The notes beneath the pieces were generated by a model that was not told the origin of the DNA, did not search any database, and was given only the letters and a program-made list of their open reading frames with translations. Shown piece after piece: positions 1 through 8,211 of a stretch of 64,000 nucleotides of DNA; within the stretch, counting starts at the first letter, position 1; every line of letters starts with the position of its first letter. Where the stretch lies: positions 310,001-374,000 of the forward strand of contig DATLYW010000048.1 in the NCBI GenBank assembly GCA_035574315.1. The letters are read 5' to 3'. The stretch is from Candidatus Zixiibacteriota bacterium. Lineage in GTDB: Bacteria > Desulfobacterota > Binatia > UBA9968. A program made the position numbers and the translations under genes.

Positions 1-215
1 TCCGGGTCCTGGATGGACAGGGCAACCTTCTTGTTGCGGCGCATGTTTCTGTCCTTGACGCGTCCCTTCGCCGTGTTGACGCGCACGTACGTGCCGTCGA
101 AGTCGACCCACACCGGAGTGACCTGCGGGCTTCCGTCCTTCATGATCGTGGCGAGATGGGCGAAGGCGGGCTTGGAAAACAGGTCTCGGAACTGATCGGG
201 TATGCGGTCTGCCAT
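1..215 (-). CDS. PPOX-class (pyridoxamine-phosphate-oxidase-like) FMN/F420 protein, C-terminus missing
   Basis: Translating the minus strand from the ATG at 215 gives about 71 residues before the window edge. The order of features (DLFSKPAFAHLATIMKDGS, then PQVTPVWVDFDG, then RVNTAKGRVKDRNMRRN, then KVALSIQDP) is the N-terminal half of the split-barrel flavin/F420-binding fold. Family members with this start (about 130-140 residues) are usually annotated as PPOX-class F420-dependent or FMN-dependent reductases. The start is preceded by GGAGAG six bases away, a good ribosome site. The gene is divergent from the substrate-binding protein gene at 353. The cofactor cannot be decided from this half, and the substrate is unknown. 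Confidence 0.85.
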   Translation of the reverse strand, partial: MADRIPDQFRDLFSKPAFAHLATIMKDGSPQVTPVWVDFDGTYVRVNTAKGRVKDRNMRRNKKVALSIQDP

Positions 216-352
216 GGTCTCTCCTTTCTCGCGAAATCTCCCGCAAGCTTACCGCAAAAAAAGGTTTTCGGAAGGTCGGCGCTTTTTTGCCGCGACCGAA
301 CGTGCTATACGACGTCTGGGTTCGCTCATTAACCGATCCACGGAGGTACGCG

Positions 353-1342
353 ATGACATCGTTCGCTCGATGGGCTCTGGTGGCCGCCGCGCTCTCGTTC
401 GCTTCGCTCGCGTCCGCGGCGAACGAGAAGATCAACACCTCTTACATTTCCATCACGCCGGGCTCTTCCACCGTGGTCTGGATCGCGAAGGAGGCGCGGC
501 TGTTCGAGAAGCACGGCCTCGACGCGACGCCGATCTTCATCTCCGGCAGCATCCGCGGGATCCAGTCGATCCTGGCGGGAGAGATCCCTGTCGGCGAGGG
601 CGGCGGGCCCGGTCTCACCAGCGCTCGCCTGGCCGGAGCGGACGTCGTCGCGATCGCCGGCAACGTGAACGTGCTGCCCTACTATCTCGTCGCGCATCCC
701 TCCATCAAGAAGCCGGAGGACCTCAAGGGGAAGATCGGCGGCAACCACATCGCAGGCACCACTGCCGAGTTCGCACTGCGCGTCGGGCTGAAAAAGATGG
801 GCCTCGACCCGGCGAAGGACGTGACGCTCAGAGTCATCGGCGGCACGATCGACCGCATGGTCGCGCTGCAGAAGGGGATCGTCCAGTTCACGGTGGCGAC
901 CGAAGCCGGGAAGGCGACGGCCGAAAAGCTGGGTTTCCCCACCTTGATCGACATGGCGAACCTGAAGATTCCGTTCCCCCAGAACGGCCTCTATACCACC
1001 GGCAGGCTCGTGCGAGAGCGTCCGGACCTGATTCGAAGGTACCTCCGCGCCTACGTCGAGGCGATCCATTTCTACAAGACGCGGAAGGAAGAAACTCTGA
1101 AGATCATGCGCAAGTACTCCCGGGTCGAGGATCGCAAGGTGCTGGAAGAAGCCTGGGACTGGCACGCGCGCTTCATCCCCGACGCCCCCTATCCTCCCGT
1201 GGAAGGCTACCAGCTGATTCTTCAGGAGACCGCGGCGAGTAACCCGAAAGCCGCTCAGGCCAATGCCAGGGACTTCGTCGACTCTCGCTTCGTAAAGGAG
1301 CTCGAAGAAAGCGGGTTCATCAAGTCGCTTTACCGGCGCTGA
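353..1342 (+). CDS. ABC transporter substrate-binding protein, NMT1/SsuA type
   Basis: This is a periplasmic binding protein of the NMT1/THI5-like (SsuA, TauA) family, 329 residues. Residues 1-23 form a Sec signal (MTSFARWALVAAALSFASLA...). The mature part carries the family features: the first beta strand with the PGSSTVVWIAKEARLFEKHGL stretch (about residues 36-56), an IRGIQSILAGE segment, then PEDLKGKIGG and the glycine-rich ligand hinge. An in-frame ATG lies upstream at 287, but the one at 353 has GGAGG at the right distance and gives a clean signal peptide. No permease or ATPase gene lies beside it, so it is an orphan binding protein, common in NMT1-rich environmental genomes. The ligand cannot be told. 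Confidence 0.85.
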   Translation: MTSFARWALVAAALSFASLASAANEKINTSYISITPGSSTVVWIAKEARLFEKHGLDATPIFISGSIRGIQSILAGEIPVGEGGGPGLTSARLAGADVVAIAGNVNVLPYYLVAHPSIKKPEDLKGKIGGNHIAGTTAEFALRVGLKKMGLDPAKDVTLRVIGGTIDRMVALQKGIVQFTVATEAGKATAEKLGFPTLIDMANLKIPFPQNGLYTTGRLVRERPDLIRRYLRAYVEAIHFYKTRKEETLKIMRKYSRVEDRKVLEEAWDWHARFIPDAPYPPVEGYQLILQETAASNPKAAQANARDFVDSRFVKELEESGFIKSLYRR

Positions 1343-1368
1343 CCGCCGGCTTCCGGGACCGCGCGCGC

Positions 1369-1926
1369 TCAATCCTCGGTAAACGCCTGGTTGGCGACGA
1401 AGACGGCAGCGTCTTCGGGGCTGAAGAAAACCAGCCTGACCTCGCGCACGGCCGGCTCGGCGCGCAAGAATTCCTCGATCGCGCGCGAAGAGACCTTTGC
1501 CGCCTCCTCCCGCGGATAGCCGTAGATGCCGGTCGAGATCGCCGGAAACGCCACGGTTTTGAGGCCGTGGTCGGCCGCCAGGCGGAGCGAGTTGCGGTAA
1601 CAGGCCGCCAGCAGCTCCGCCTTGTCCTCTCCCCCGCGGCCGTACACCGGGCCGACCGTGTGAATGACGTGCTTCGCGGGCATCTTTCCCGCCGTCGTGA
1701 TCACCGCCTGCCCGGTCGGCAAACCGTCGGGAAAACGGGTGCGCCGGATTTCCCTGCACTCGGCGAGGATTTCCGGTCCGCCGGCCCGATGAATGGCGCC
1801 GTCCACTCCGCCTCCGCCCATCAACGAGCTGTTGGCGGCGTTGACGATCGCGTCCACCGCCTCGCGCGTGATGTCGCCGACCTTGACCACCACGCGGCCT
1901 CCGAGAAACTTTCGAACCTCGCTCAT
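1369..1926 (-). CDS. Macro-domain protein, ADP-ribose/O-acetyl-ADP-ribose hydrolase type
   Basis: The product is a stand-alone macro domain (185 residues) close to the YmdB/MacroD class. Diagnostic parts are [18 protein letters not shown] (about residues 17-34), the [14 protein letters not shown] loop (about 37-50), [11 protein letters not shown], and [14 protein letters not shown] near residue 120-140. The asparagines and the GGGVDGAIH loop that hold ADP-ribose are all present, so catalysis of O-acetyl-ADP-ribose or mono-ADP-ribose removal is plausible by family. It is followed after 13 bases by the GT87 gene upstream on the same strand, but a functional link is not evident. Confidence 0.9.
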   Translation of the reverse strand: MSEVRKFLGGRVVVKVGDITREAVDAIVNAANSSLMGGGGVDGAIHRAGGPEILAECREIRRTRFPDGLPTGQAVITTAGKMPAKHVIHTVGPVYGRGGEDKAELLAACYRNSLRLAADHGLKTVAFPAISTGIYGYPREEAAKVSSRAIEEFLRAEPAVREVRLVFFSPEDAAVFVANQAFTED

Positions 1927-1939
1927 GGCCCTCTCTCCC

Positions 1940-3136
1940 TCAACGCGGCCGCGGCAACGGACGCTCGCGCGCCGCGAGCTCCGATACGAGCAGCCCGTAG
2001 AGCAGCAGCAGCGGGGCGGCGCCCCAGCCGAAAACCCGATCGCGAACCAGCAAGCTCGGAACCAACGGCACGTAGAAAATCGGCAGCAGCGCCAGAAAGC
2101 CGAACCGGGCCGCCGGAGCTGTCATGCGGCCGGCGAGCGCCTCGCCCGAGACGATGCCGAGCGCGATCACCAGCGGCATGAGATCGTGGGAATAGAGATG
2201 GTAAGTGACGAGCGTCGTGGTGACGATGGCGAGCGCGAATCTGAGGTCGAAGCCCGGCTCGGCGGCGTCTCGCGTTCCCCGACAGAAAAAGAGGCATCCC
2301 CCGTAAAGCGCGAGCGACGACGCGGCAACGAGCGTGCCGCCGGAAAGCGCCGGAGCCGGCAGCGCGACCTCAAGCAGCCCTCGGATATTGGGCATGTTCC
2401 GCGGATTCACGATGTAACTGTAATCGTGCATCGAGCGGAGAATCGATAGAAGATCGAGCGCGCCCTGCCATCCGACCGCGGCAAGCGAGACGGCGGCGAG
2501 CACGGCGCCTGTTACGCCGAAGGCGGCCACCGTTTTCCAGCGGCGCTGAACCAGAAAAACGCCGGCAAACGGCAACACCAGCTGCGGCTTGTAGAGCCCG
2601 AGGGCGAGCAGAACTCCCGCGGCGGCGTCGCGCCCTCGCTTGAGGGCGGCGAAACAGGCAACCAGCAACGCGGTGGACAGAATCGAGTCCTGCCCCATCC
2701 TCAGCGCTTCCATGGTCGGAAAGAAGGCGGCGGTCAGGGCCGTGAACAGGAGCCGGTAACCCGGTTCGAGATGGGGAGACAGCCAAAACGCGATCGCGAG
2801 AAGCAGGACCACGTTGAACGCGGACCAGACCGCGTGCGCGACGGGATACGAAAGGCGGGCCAGCGGCAGAAAGATGGCCAGCTCATAGGGCGCGTGGTTG
2901 AAAGGCAGCGGCCATTCGAACTGCGGAACGTCGAACTTCCGCTGGTAGGCCTGCTGGGTTTCGACCTTGAAGAGCTCTGCGACCCGGCCGTCGTTCACGA
3001 TTTCCGCTCCCGTGTAAAAGATCACGAAGTCCCCGTACCCGGCGGCCATGCGGTCCAGGTTGACCCAGAGGGTGGCGAGATTGGCCGTCAGCGACGCGCT
3101 CAGCAACCCCGCCAGCATCAGCCTGTAGAGCCTCAT
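1940..3136 (-). CDS. GT87-family (DUF2029) integral membrane glycosyltransferase
   Basis: A polytopic membrane protein of about 398 residues with roughly ten hydrophobic helices. The N-terminal part has the GT-C signature of DUF2029/GT87, a conserved acidic loop after the first helix ([18 protein letters not shown]) followed by an Asn/His-rich loop ([13 protein letters not shown]) and a [10 protein letters not shown] motif. Known GT87 enzymes are polyprenol-phosphate-mannose-dependent mannosyltransferases acting outside the membrane; the acceptor here is unknown. I chose the ATG at 3136, which begins directly with a transmembrane helix. A start at 3208 would add an arginine/proline-rich head and overlap the next gene by 13 bases. 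Confidence 0.8.
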   Translation of the reverse strand: MRLYRLMLAGLLSASLTANLATLWVNLDRMAAGYGDFVIFYTGAEIVNDGRVAELFKVETQQAYQRKFDVPQFEWPLPFNHAPYELAIFLPLARLSYPVAHAVWSAFNVVLLLAIAFWLSPHLEPGYRLLFTALTAAFFPTMEALRMGQDSILSTALLVACFAALKRGRDAAAGVLLALGLYKPQLVLPFAGVFLVQRRWKTVAAFGVTGAVLAAVSLAAVGWQGALDLLSILRSMHDYSYIVNPRNMPNIRGLLEVALPAPALSGGTLVAASSLALYGGCLFFCRGTRDAAEPGFDLRFALAIVTTTLVTYHLYSHDLMPLVIALGIVSGEALAGRMTAPAARFGFLALLPIFYVPLVPSLLVRDRVFGWGAAPLLLLYGLLVSELAARERPLPRPR

Positions 3137-3195
3137 GACGCCCCCCCGGGGGCGAATCGAAGCAGCCGGGGAGGGACGGTGCGGGTTTCGGGCCG

Positions 3196-3930
3196 TCAGC
3201 CGAGCCATTGCCGTTCCTTCAGCCCGGAAAGGAGCTCCTCGAAGCCGTGGATCAGCAGGTCCGGCTTCGCCGCCGCCAGCGTCTCCGGGTCGTTGTAGGA
3301 GAACTCGTTGGCGAGGGCGATCGTCCGCACCTCCAGCTCGCTGTCGCCGACCTTGCAGCCGTCGGCGTTGGCGCCCGCCCGAACGTAGCTGGCGGTCCCG
3401 GTGAGCAGGAGGATCCGCAGCTTGGGAAGCCGGTGCTTGCGGAACAGATAGTACAGGCCTTGCTCCTTGGCATAGTAGGTCTGGTCGCGATCGACGATTT
3501 CCTCGAAGAAGGCGCCGATCCCGTGTTTTTCCATCGCCTCGTGCTTGAAGCGGCGCCCGCCGGTGGTGAGCAGGACGTTGCGCAGGCCGGCGGCTCTGGT
3601 CTGCTCGAGGGAGCGCTCGATGCCGGGAACCAGCGGCGGGGGCTCGACGTCGAAGCGGTGCCGGCGCGCGATCTCGAGCGCGTGCGTCCTGATTTCGAGC
3701 CTTTTGCGCTCGTTGAAGCGCACATCGGGGTCCCTGCGGTACTCCCTGGCGAAGATGTGCGGGATCAGGAAGAGGTCGAAAGGGCCGTCGGCGATTTTCC
3801 TCAACTGCTCGAACGTGAGCCGGGACATGCCGTAGCGCGGCAGGATCTCGTTGGCGATGGTGAAGACCCGCTGGATATCGGTCTCCACCGTATCGGACAT
3901 CGTTCGAACCAGGAATATCTCGGCCGCCAT
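3196..3930 (-). CDS. HAD-superfamily-like protein with degraded catalytic motifs
   Basis: The 244-residue product has the general plan of phosphoglycolate-phosphatase-type HAD proteins: a cap helix region (RVFTIANEILPRYG), a motif-II-like strand ending in threonine (NVLLTTGG), and a lysine-containing helix before YYAKEQGLYYLF. The nucleophile motif, normally DxDGT, reads IFLVRTMSDTVETD, with neither aspartate in place. The motif-IV region that should read GD...DI reads TGTASYVRAGANADG. It may therefore be a non-catalytic or strongly diverged member, or the true N-terminus may be altered. Start at the ATG at 3930. No neighbour suggests a pathway. Confidence 0.6.
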   Translation of the reverse strand: MAAEIFLVRTMSDTVETDIQRVFTIANEILPRYGMSRLTFEQLRKIADGPFDLFLIPHIFAREYRRDPDVRFNERKRLEIRTHALEIARRHRFDVEPPPLVPGIERSLEQTRAAGLRNVLLTTGGRRFKHEAMEKHGIGAFFEEIVDRDQTYYAKEQGLYYLFRKHRLPKLRILLLTGTASYVRAGANADGCKVGDSELEVRTIALANEFSYNDPETLAAAKPDLLIHGFEELLSGLKERQWLG

Positions 3931-3979
3931 CGGGCCCTCCCCGCGATCGTAATCGATCGTTCTCCGGCCGGCAAGCCGT

Positions 3980-4261
3980 TCAGACCCCAGGCTCCTCGAA
4001 CGGCAGGCGGTATTTCCGCGCCGCGTTACAGCGCCTGCAGCTCGGAACCACGTTGCCCTTGGTCGATTTTCCCCCGCGGATGATCGGCACCAGGTGGTCC
4101 ATGGTCAACTCCCTCGGCGGAAACTTCTTGCCGCAATGGTAGCAGACGCCGCGGGCCCGCTTGCGTTTCCACCACTGGCTGGCGCGAAGCTCCCGGGCCC
4201 GGCGCCGCTCGCGCCGCACCTCTTCTTCGGTCACCTCGACGAGGAACGACGACGGCTCCAT
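3980..4261 (-). CDS. HNH endonuclease-domain protein
   Basis: A basic 93-residue protein with one HNH/zinc-finger nuclease domain: CYHCGKKFPPRELTMDHLVP (about residues 40-59), then the GGKSTKGNVVPSCRRCN segment. The two CxxC pairs and the DH of the first histidine motif, plus the asparagine of GN and the final RCN, are all kept. The N-terminal half is a charged helix. The reading frame is open further upstream, but the homology begins soon after the ATG at 4261, which starts just after the upstream membrane-protein gene. Stand-alone HNH genes of this size occur widely outside phages; no phage or intron context is seen here. Confidence 0.82.
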   Translation of the reverse strand: MEPSSFLVEVTEEEVRRERRRARELRASQWWKRKRARGVCYHCGKKFPPRELTMDHLVPIIRGGKSTKGNVVPSCRRCNAARKYRLPFEEPGV

Positions 4262-4275
4262 GGATTGGCGACCCG

Positions 4276-4497
4276 CTAGCGGTACCAGCGCTTGAGCGAC
4301 TTGAAATAGATGGAAAATCCGACCGCGATCACGAGGTAAAGGAGGCTTCGACCCGCCGCCCAGCCCTCGCCCCGGTTGAAGTACCGCGCCAGCTCCCAGG
4401 CGGAGAAAAACAAGAAGAAGACGGCGGCGCTGGCGATGAGGATACGATGAGCGGTAATGAGCTTCATCGCGGGCTTTGATTCCCTCCACATCATCAT
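4276..4497 (-). CDS. Small two-helix membrane protein, unknown function
   Basis: A 73-residue (or 63-residue) product with two predicted membrane helices (about residues 18-38 and 50-66) and a short basic tail (KSLKRWYR). I do not recognise the family. The first of three consecutive ATG codons at 4497 has a GGAGG 12 bases upstream; the internal methionine at codon 11 (MKLITAHRIL) would also give a neat membrane protein. It precedes the HNH gene by 14 bases on the same strand and may be co-transcribed with it. Confidence 0.55.
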   Translation of the reverse strand: MMMWRESKPAMKLITAHRILIASAAVFFLFFSAWELARYFNRGEGWAAGRSLLYLVIAVGFSIYFKSLKRWYR

Positions 4498-4587
4498 AGG
4501 CCGGATGTCCCTCCGGCTTCAAGAGAAGGAAAAACGTTTGCCGGCGGAGCCCCGCTGAGATACGATCGGCACCGGAGCGCAAGCGCT

Positions 4588-4971
4588 ATGAACCGCGAAC
4601 CGATTCGAACCGATAAGGCGCCCCCTGCCATCGGCCCTTACAGCCAGGGAATCAAAGCCAACGGCTTCATTTTCACGGCCGGTCAGATCGCCCTGAAGCC
4701 GGACACGGGGGCCCTGGTCGATGGAGACGTCACCGTCCAGACCCGCCAGGTCATGGAAAACCTCAAGGCGGTTCTCGAGGCAGCCGGCTCGTCGCTCGAC
4801 CGGGTTGTCAAGACGACCGTGTACCTCAGGCGGATGAGCGACTTTGCGGCGATGAACCAGGTTTACCAGGAATATCTCGGAAACGCCGTCCCGGCCCGTT
4901 CCACTGTCGCGGTCGCGGAATTGCCGCGCGGCGCGCTGGTCGAAATCGACGTGATCGCTCTGACCGGATGA
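4588..4971 (+). CDS. ridA: RidA-family reactive intermediate/imine deaminase
   Basis: A 127-residue YjgF/YER057c/UK114 protein. It shows the family landmarks PPAIGPYSQGIKANGFIFTAGQ near the N-terminus (serine and glycine of the active cleft), the TRQVMENLKAVLEAAGSSLDRVVKTTVYL helix-strand, and the C-terminal VPARSTVAVAELPRGALVEIDVIA with the substrate-binding arginine. These enzymes hydrolyse reactive enamines/imines made by PLP enzymes, in the cytoplasm. The ATG at 4588 has GGAGCG upstream. It is divergent from the small membrane protein gene and is followed by a GGTTTCCGG-type degenerate repeat. Confidence 0.93.
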   Translation: MNREPIRTDKAPPAIGPYSQGIKANGFIFTAGQIALKPDTGALVDGDVTVQTRQVMENLKAVLEAAGSSLDRVVKTTVYLRRMSDFAAMNQVYQEYLGNAVPARSTVAVAELPRGALVEIDVIALTG

Positions 4972-4978
4972 AATCCGT

Positions 4979-5060
4979 GTTTCCGGTTCCTGGTTCTTTC
5001 ACCTGAACCGTTGACGCTCTTGATTCGACGCCGCGCGAAGCGGCGGCTCGAACGAGAAGC
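4979..5060. repeat. Degenerate GTTTCCGGTT tract with following hairpin
   Basis: After ridA the sequence reads GTTTCCGGTTCCTGGTTC (4979-4996), then a segment beginning GAACCGTTGACG and a strong hairpin (CGCCGC, five-base loop, GCGGCG, about 5029-5045). Similar tracts follow genes at 16817 and 40283, and a weaker one at 11208. The hairpin may end transcription of ridA and of the opposing gene. Confidence 0.45.
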
Positions 5061-5069
5061 GTTCGTCGC

Positions 5070-5621
5070 TCACTGAAAGATCAGCCGGACCAGTGCCTCC
5101 AGGACCTCCCGCAACAAGCCCGACATGGCGACCTCGGTTTCCCGCCCGCGCGGGTAGGCGAACATTCCACCCGTACCGGTGACGACCCACGCGTTCGGAT
5201 CGTCCGCGAGCCGGCCGAGCCTCTTTAAATCTACGTCCCTCGGAAGCTTCTTCTCCCGGATCTTCTCCTGCCAGCGCTTGTATCTGGAGAGCTGGCCGCG
5301 CTTGAGCCAGATGCCGTCGCATCTCAGGCAGCGCCGGAGCCGGAGATCCGGTCCGAGAAGCGGGTCCGCCGGAGATGCGAGCGGCGCCGTGCATCGCGGG
5401 CAGTAGAGATTCTCCCTGCGGGCGGGCCTCCGGCTGCGCAAGAGCTCGTGGTCGAGCGTTTCCAAGCGCTCGGCCTCTCCCGGCTGAACGGGAAAAAGCT
5501 CCCAGCGATCGCACCAGATCCCGCCGCAACTCGGACATTGATCGAGCTCGATGAGCGAGCCGGGATTGGCACGGGCGGTCACCGGGTTCATCGCAGCGTC
5601 GCACTCAGGACAACGGATCAT
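5070..5621 (-). CDS. Zinc-ribbon protein with two TFIIB-type (zf-TFIIB) ribbons
   Basis: The 183-residue product carries two paired zinc ribbons. The first is CPECDAAM (residue 4 on) with CPSCGGIWCDRWEL near residue 29; the second is CPRCTAPL near residue 74 with CLRCDGIWLKRGQL near 98. The CxxCxGxWxDxxEL form is typical of bacterial zf-TFIIB domains. The C-terminal part (from about 130) is amphipathic and not recognised. The ATG at 5621 overlaps the end of the protease gene by four bases (ATGA-type), so the two are translationally coupled. Role unknown; proteins of this family often sit next to membrane-protease or stress genes. Confidence 0.75.
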   Translation of the reverse strand: MIRCPECDAAMNPVTARANPGSLIELDQCPSCGGIWCDRWELFPVQPGEAERLETLDHELLRSRRPARRENLYCPRCTAPLASPADPLLGPDLRLRRCLRCDGIWLKRGQLSRYKRWQEKIREKKLPRDVDLKRLGRLADDPNAWVVTGTGGMFAYPRGRETEVAMSGLLREVLEALVRLIFQ

Positions 5622-6616
5622 TTCGCGCTTTCGCGAACACCGTCGACCGGCCGCGCCTGGGAAGCCCGCGGGATCCCCGCCATCCGGTAAAGCAGCTCGA
5701 TGCGGTGCTCGATCGGCGGATGGGTGGCGAGCCAGTCGGCCAGCCGGCCTTCGCGCTCGCCCATCCGCCGCCGCAGCGGATCGACGAAAAACAGATGGGC
5801 GGTTCCGCGCGGCGCGCGGTGAAACGGCAGCCCCGCGTCGCGAATTTTTTCGAGCGCCTTCGCCAGGCCCAGCGGGTTGCGCGTGAATTCGGCCGCACAG
5901 GCGTCCGCGAGGTACTCCCGCCGCCGCGAGACCGCCATCGCGAGCAGCCGCGAGACCAGCGGCGAGATGGCGATCAACAGAAGCGCAGGAAGAGCGAAGA
6001 CGAGCTTTATCCGGGCGCCGCGGCGCCGCGGCAGCGCTCCGGCGGTTCGCTGGGCCCAGTCCGAAAGCAGCGCTACGGCTCCCAGAAGCACCGCGACCAG
6101 CATCATGAGCAGCGTGTCGTTGTTCTTGATGTGCGCCATCTCGTGGGCGACCACGCCCTGAGTCTCCTCGCGGTTGAGCAGCGCCAGCAGGCCGGTGGTA
6201 GCGCAAACCGCCGCGGACCGCTCGTCCCGTCCCGTGGCGAAGGCGTTCGGTGCCGGATCGTAGATCACCCAGATTCCGGGCATCGGGCAGCCGGAGGCGA
6301 GCGCCATTTCCGTCACCACGTTACGAAGCTCGCGATGCTCGGGAACCACAGGATCCAACGGCTCCGCCCCGAGCGAGCGGAGGAGCAGCCGGTCGCCGAA
6401 GCGATACGCCCCCGCCGCGATCAGCCCCGAGCCGACCAGAGCGGCCGGCGCCGCCACGGGGAACGGCGGCCCCCCGCTCGTAAAGGCGCCGAAGTAGACG
6501 AAATCGATTGCGAGACCGCAAAGAGCGAAAAACGCGAGAAACGCCGCCACGAGGAGCACGCTGCCGCGGCGGTTGCGGGCTTGAACCTGGAGGAAATCTT
6601 GTGGCCCGATGTCCAG
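5618..6616 (-). CDS. htpX: HtpX/M48-family membrane zinc metalloprotease
   Basis: A membrane protease of the M48B class. Two N-terminal helices are followed by GxPMPGIWVI, the APNAFATG loop, the zinc site VVAHEMAHIKNND and a third ligand region SRRREYLADACA, then THPPIEHRIELL at the end. Homologues begin with a short segment rich in Gln/Arg before helix 1, and this segment (DFLQVQARNRRGSVLL) is encoded upstream of the first GTG (6559). No ATG, GTG or TTG lies between it and the preceding in-frame stop, so a CTG at 6616 is the likeliest start; a 314-codon form from the GTG would lose the segment. It follows lemA directly and lies in the same reading frame, a pairing (lemA-htpX) found in many bacteria. 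Confidence 0.88.
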   Translation of the reverse strand: MDIGPQDFLQVQARNRRGSVLLVAAFLAFFALCGLAIDFVYFGAFTSGGPPFPVAAPAALVGSGLIAAGAYRFGDRLLLRSLGAEPLDPVVPEHRELRNVVTEMALASGCPMPGIWVIYDPAPNAFATGRDERSAAVCATTGLLALLNREETQGVVAHEMAHIKNNDTLLMMLVAVLLGAVALLSDWAQRTAGALPRRRGARIKLVFALPALLLIAISPLVSRLLAMAVSRRREYLADACAAEFTRNPLGLAKALEKIRDAGLPFHRAPRGTAHLFFVDPLRRRMGEREGRLADWLATHPPIEHRIELLYRMAGIPRASQARPVDGVRESAK

Positions 6617-6628
6617 AGGATGGTCCGC

Positions 6629-7186
6629 TCAAGTCGGCAGGGTGAGATTGACGCGCGGCACCACCTTTTCGTCGTCGGGCACGTTGAAGAACTCGCTCGG
6701 GCGGAACCGGAAGAAGCTCGCCACCACGTTCGAGGGGAACACTTCCTGTTTGAGATTGAAGCGCATCACCAGATCGTTGTAGTACTGGCGCGCGAAAGCG
6801 AGCCGGTTCTCCGTGGTGGTCAGCTCTTCCTGCAGGCGGAGCACGTTCTCGTTCGACTTCAGCTCGGGATAGCTCTCCATCAATGCGAAGATCCTTCCCA
6901 GCGACTGCGTCAGATCGGACTGCGCCTGCGCGGTCTCCTTGACTCCGGTCGAGGCCATCGCCCGGCTCCTCGCCTCGATGACCTTTTCCAGGGTCTCCTG
7001 CTCGAAACTCATGTATCCCTTGACGCTCTCGACCAGATTGGGGATCAGGTCGTAGCGGCGCTTGAGCTGAACCTCGAGCTGCTTCCAGGCGTTCTGGATC
7101 TGATGTTGCAGGGCGACCAGGCCGTTGTAGGTCCAGATCACCCAACCGACCACGAGGAAGATCAGTCCCCAGAAGACCCAGCTCAC
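6629..7186 (-). CDS. lemA: LemA-family membrane-anchored protein
   Basis: A 185-residue LemA protein: one N-terminal transmembrane helix (FWGLIFLVVGWVIWTYN) and a long four-helix periplasm-facing bundle with the family stretches NAWKQLEVQLKRRYDLIPNL (about 33-52) and YNDLVMRFNLKQEVFPSN toward the end. The start is GTG at 7186, which overlaps the stop of the flavin oxidase gene (GTGA). LemA proteins are often encoded next to HtpX-type proteases, as here; the molecular role is still unsettled. Confidence 0.93.
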   Translation of the reverse strand: MSWVFWGLIFLVVGWVIWTYNGLVALQHQIQNAWKQLEVQLKRRYDLIPNLVESVKGYMSFEQETLEKVIEARSRAMASTGVKETAQAQSDLTQSLGRIFALMESYPELKSNENVLRLQEELTTTENRLAFARQYYNDLVMRFNLKQEVFPSNVVASFFRFRPSEFFNVPDDEKVVPRVNLTLPT

Positions 7187-8211
7187 GGCAGCGCTCCCGG
7201 GTCGTCGCGGATCAGGATCTCGGGCCTCACCGCCCGGATGCTCGGCGTGCCGGTCATGCAAAGCACGCGCTTCATCTCTTCCTCGAGAACGCTGAAGACC
7301 CTTTCCACGCCGGCCGCCCCGTACGCGCCGACGCCCCAGGCCACCGGGCGGCCCACCAGGGCGGCGCGAGCCCCGAGGGCGACCGCCTTGACGATGTCTC
7401 CGCCGCTTCGAATGCCGCTGTCGAACAGCACCGGCACCCTCGCCCCCACCGCCGACGCGACCTCCGGGAGCGCCTCCAGCGCGGAGCGATTGTAGTCCAG
7501 GATGCGGCCGCCGTGGTTCGAGACCACCACCGCGTCCGCGCCCGCCTCGACCGCGATGCGCGCGTCTTCCGCTCCCATGATCCCCTTGATCACCACGGGC
7601 AGCGAGACCTGGCGTTTCATCCATTCGATGTCCTTCGGCGTGGCCGGATGGCCCCGACGCGGCTTGCCGTCCTTCGTGGAAAGCGGCACCTCATCGCCGA
7701 TCTTGACCGGGCGCACCGTGTCCATGGTGATGCCGACGGCCGAAAACCCGAGATCCTCGGCGAGCTTCGCCGACCTTCCCATCTCGTCACGGCCCCGGTT
7801 CATGTACGCCATGAAAACCAGCGGTGCCTTGGAGGCGGCGCGCCACTCCGCCGGGCCGAACTTGGCCGCCGCGCTGCAGAAGACCATCGCTCCCGCACGT
7901 TCGGCTCCCTCGGCCACGTGGCGCTCGGCGTCCTCGGCGATCAGGCTGAAGCTTCCCACCGGCGCGACGGCGGCCGGCATGGAAAGCCGGACTCCGAACA
8001 GCTCGATCGACAGATCGGGATCGGTCACGTCGTGGAAGATCCGCTGGCGGAAAAGATAACGCGCGAACGCGCGCGGATTTCGATGAAAAGTCGCGCGGCT
8101 CTCCGCCGCGCCGTCGAAGTGACGCCAGGCCTCGGCGGGCATCCTCGCCCGAGCGACGGCGCGAAGATCCCGCAGGCCCATGTGCGCCAACGGTTTCTCG
8201 ACCGGCCGCAT
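7183..8211 (-). CDS. FMN-dependent alpha-hydroxy-acid oxidase/dehydrogenase
   Basis: A 342-residue TIM-barrel flavoenzyme of the lactate/glycolate oxidase, mandelate dehydrogenase family. Clear parts are MPAAVAPVGSFSLIAEDAE (FMN phosphate side), the catalytic lysine strand VVIKGIMGAEDA, the active-site SNHGGR motif with following LEALPEV, and the C-terminal LFDSGIRSGGDIVKAVALG with GRP. The short loop before the active-site His suggests a soluble enzyme lacking the membrane segment of LldD. The ATG at 8211 overlaps the stop of the upstream VOC gene by one base; the substrate is not predictable. Confidence 0.9.
   Translation of the reverse strand: MRPVEKPLAHMGLRDLRAVARARMPAEAWRHFDGAAESRATFHRNPRAFARYLFRQRIFHDVTDPDLSIELFGVRLSMPAAVAPVGSFSLIAEDAERHVAEGAERAGAMVFCSAAAKFGPAEWRAASKAPLVFMAYMNRGRDEMGRSAKLAEDLGFSAVGITMDTVRPVKIGDEVPLSTKDGKPRRGHPATPKDIEWMKRQVSLPVVIKGIMGAEDARIAVEAGADAVVVSNHGGRILDYNRSALEALPEVASAVGARVPVLFDSGIRSGGDIVKAVALGARAALVGRPVAWGVGAYGAAGVERVFSVLEEEMKRVLCMTGTPSIRAVRPEILIRDDPGALP

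Noticed and set aside
13..195. Short plus-strand frame at the left edge
   Set aside because: Opposite strand of a recognisable split-barrel protein.
3980..4261. HNH gene as part of a mobile intron or phage
   Set aside because: No intron structure, phage genes or target-site repeats around it; stand-alone HNH proteins are common.
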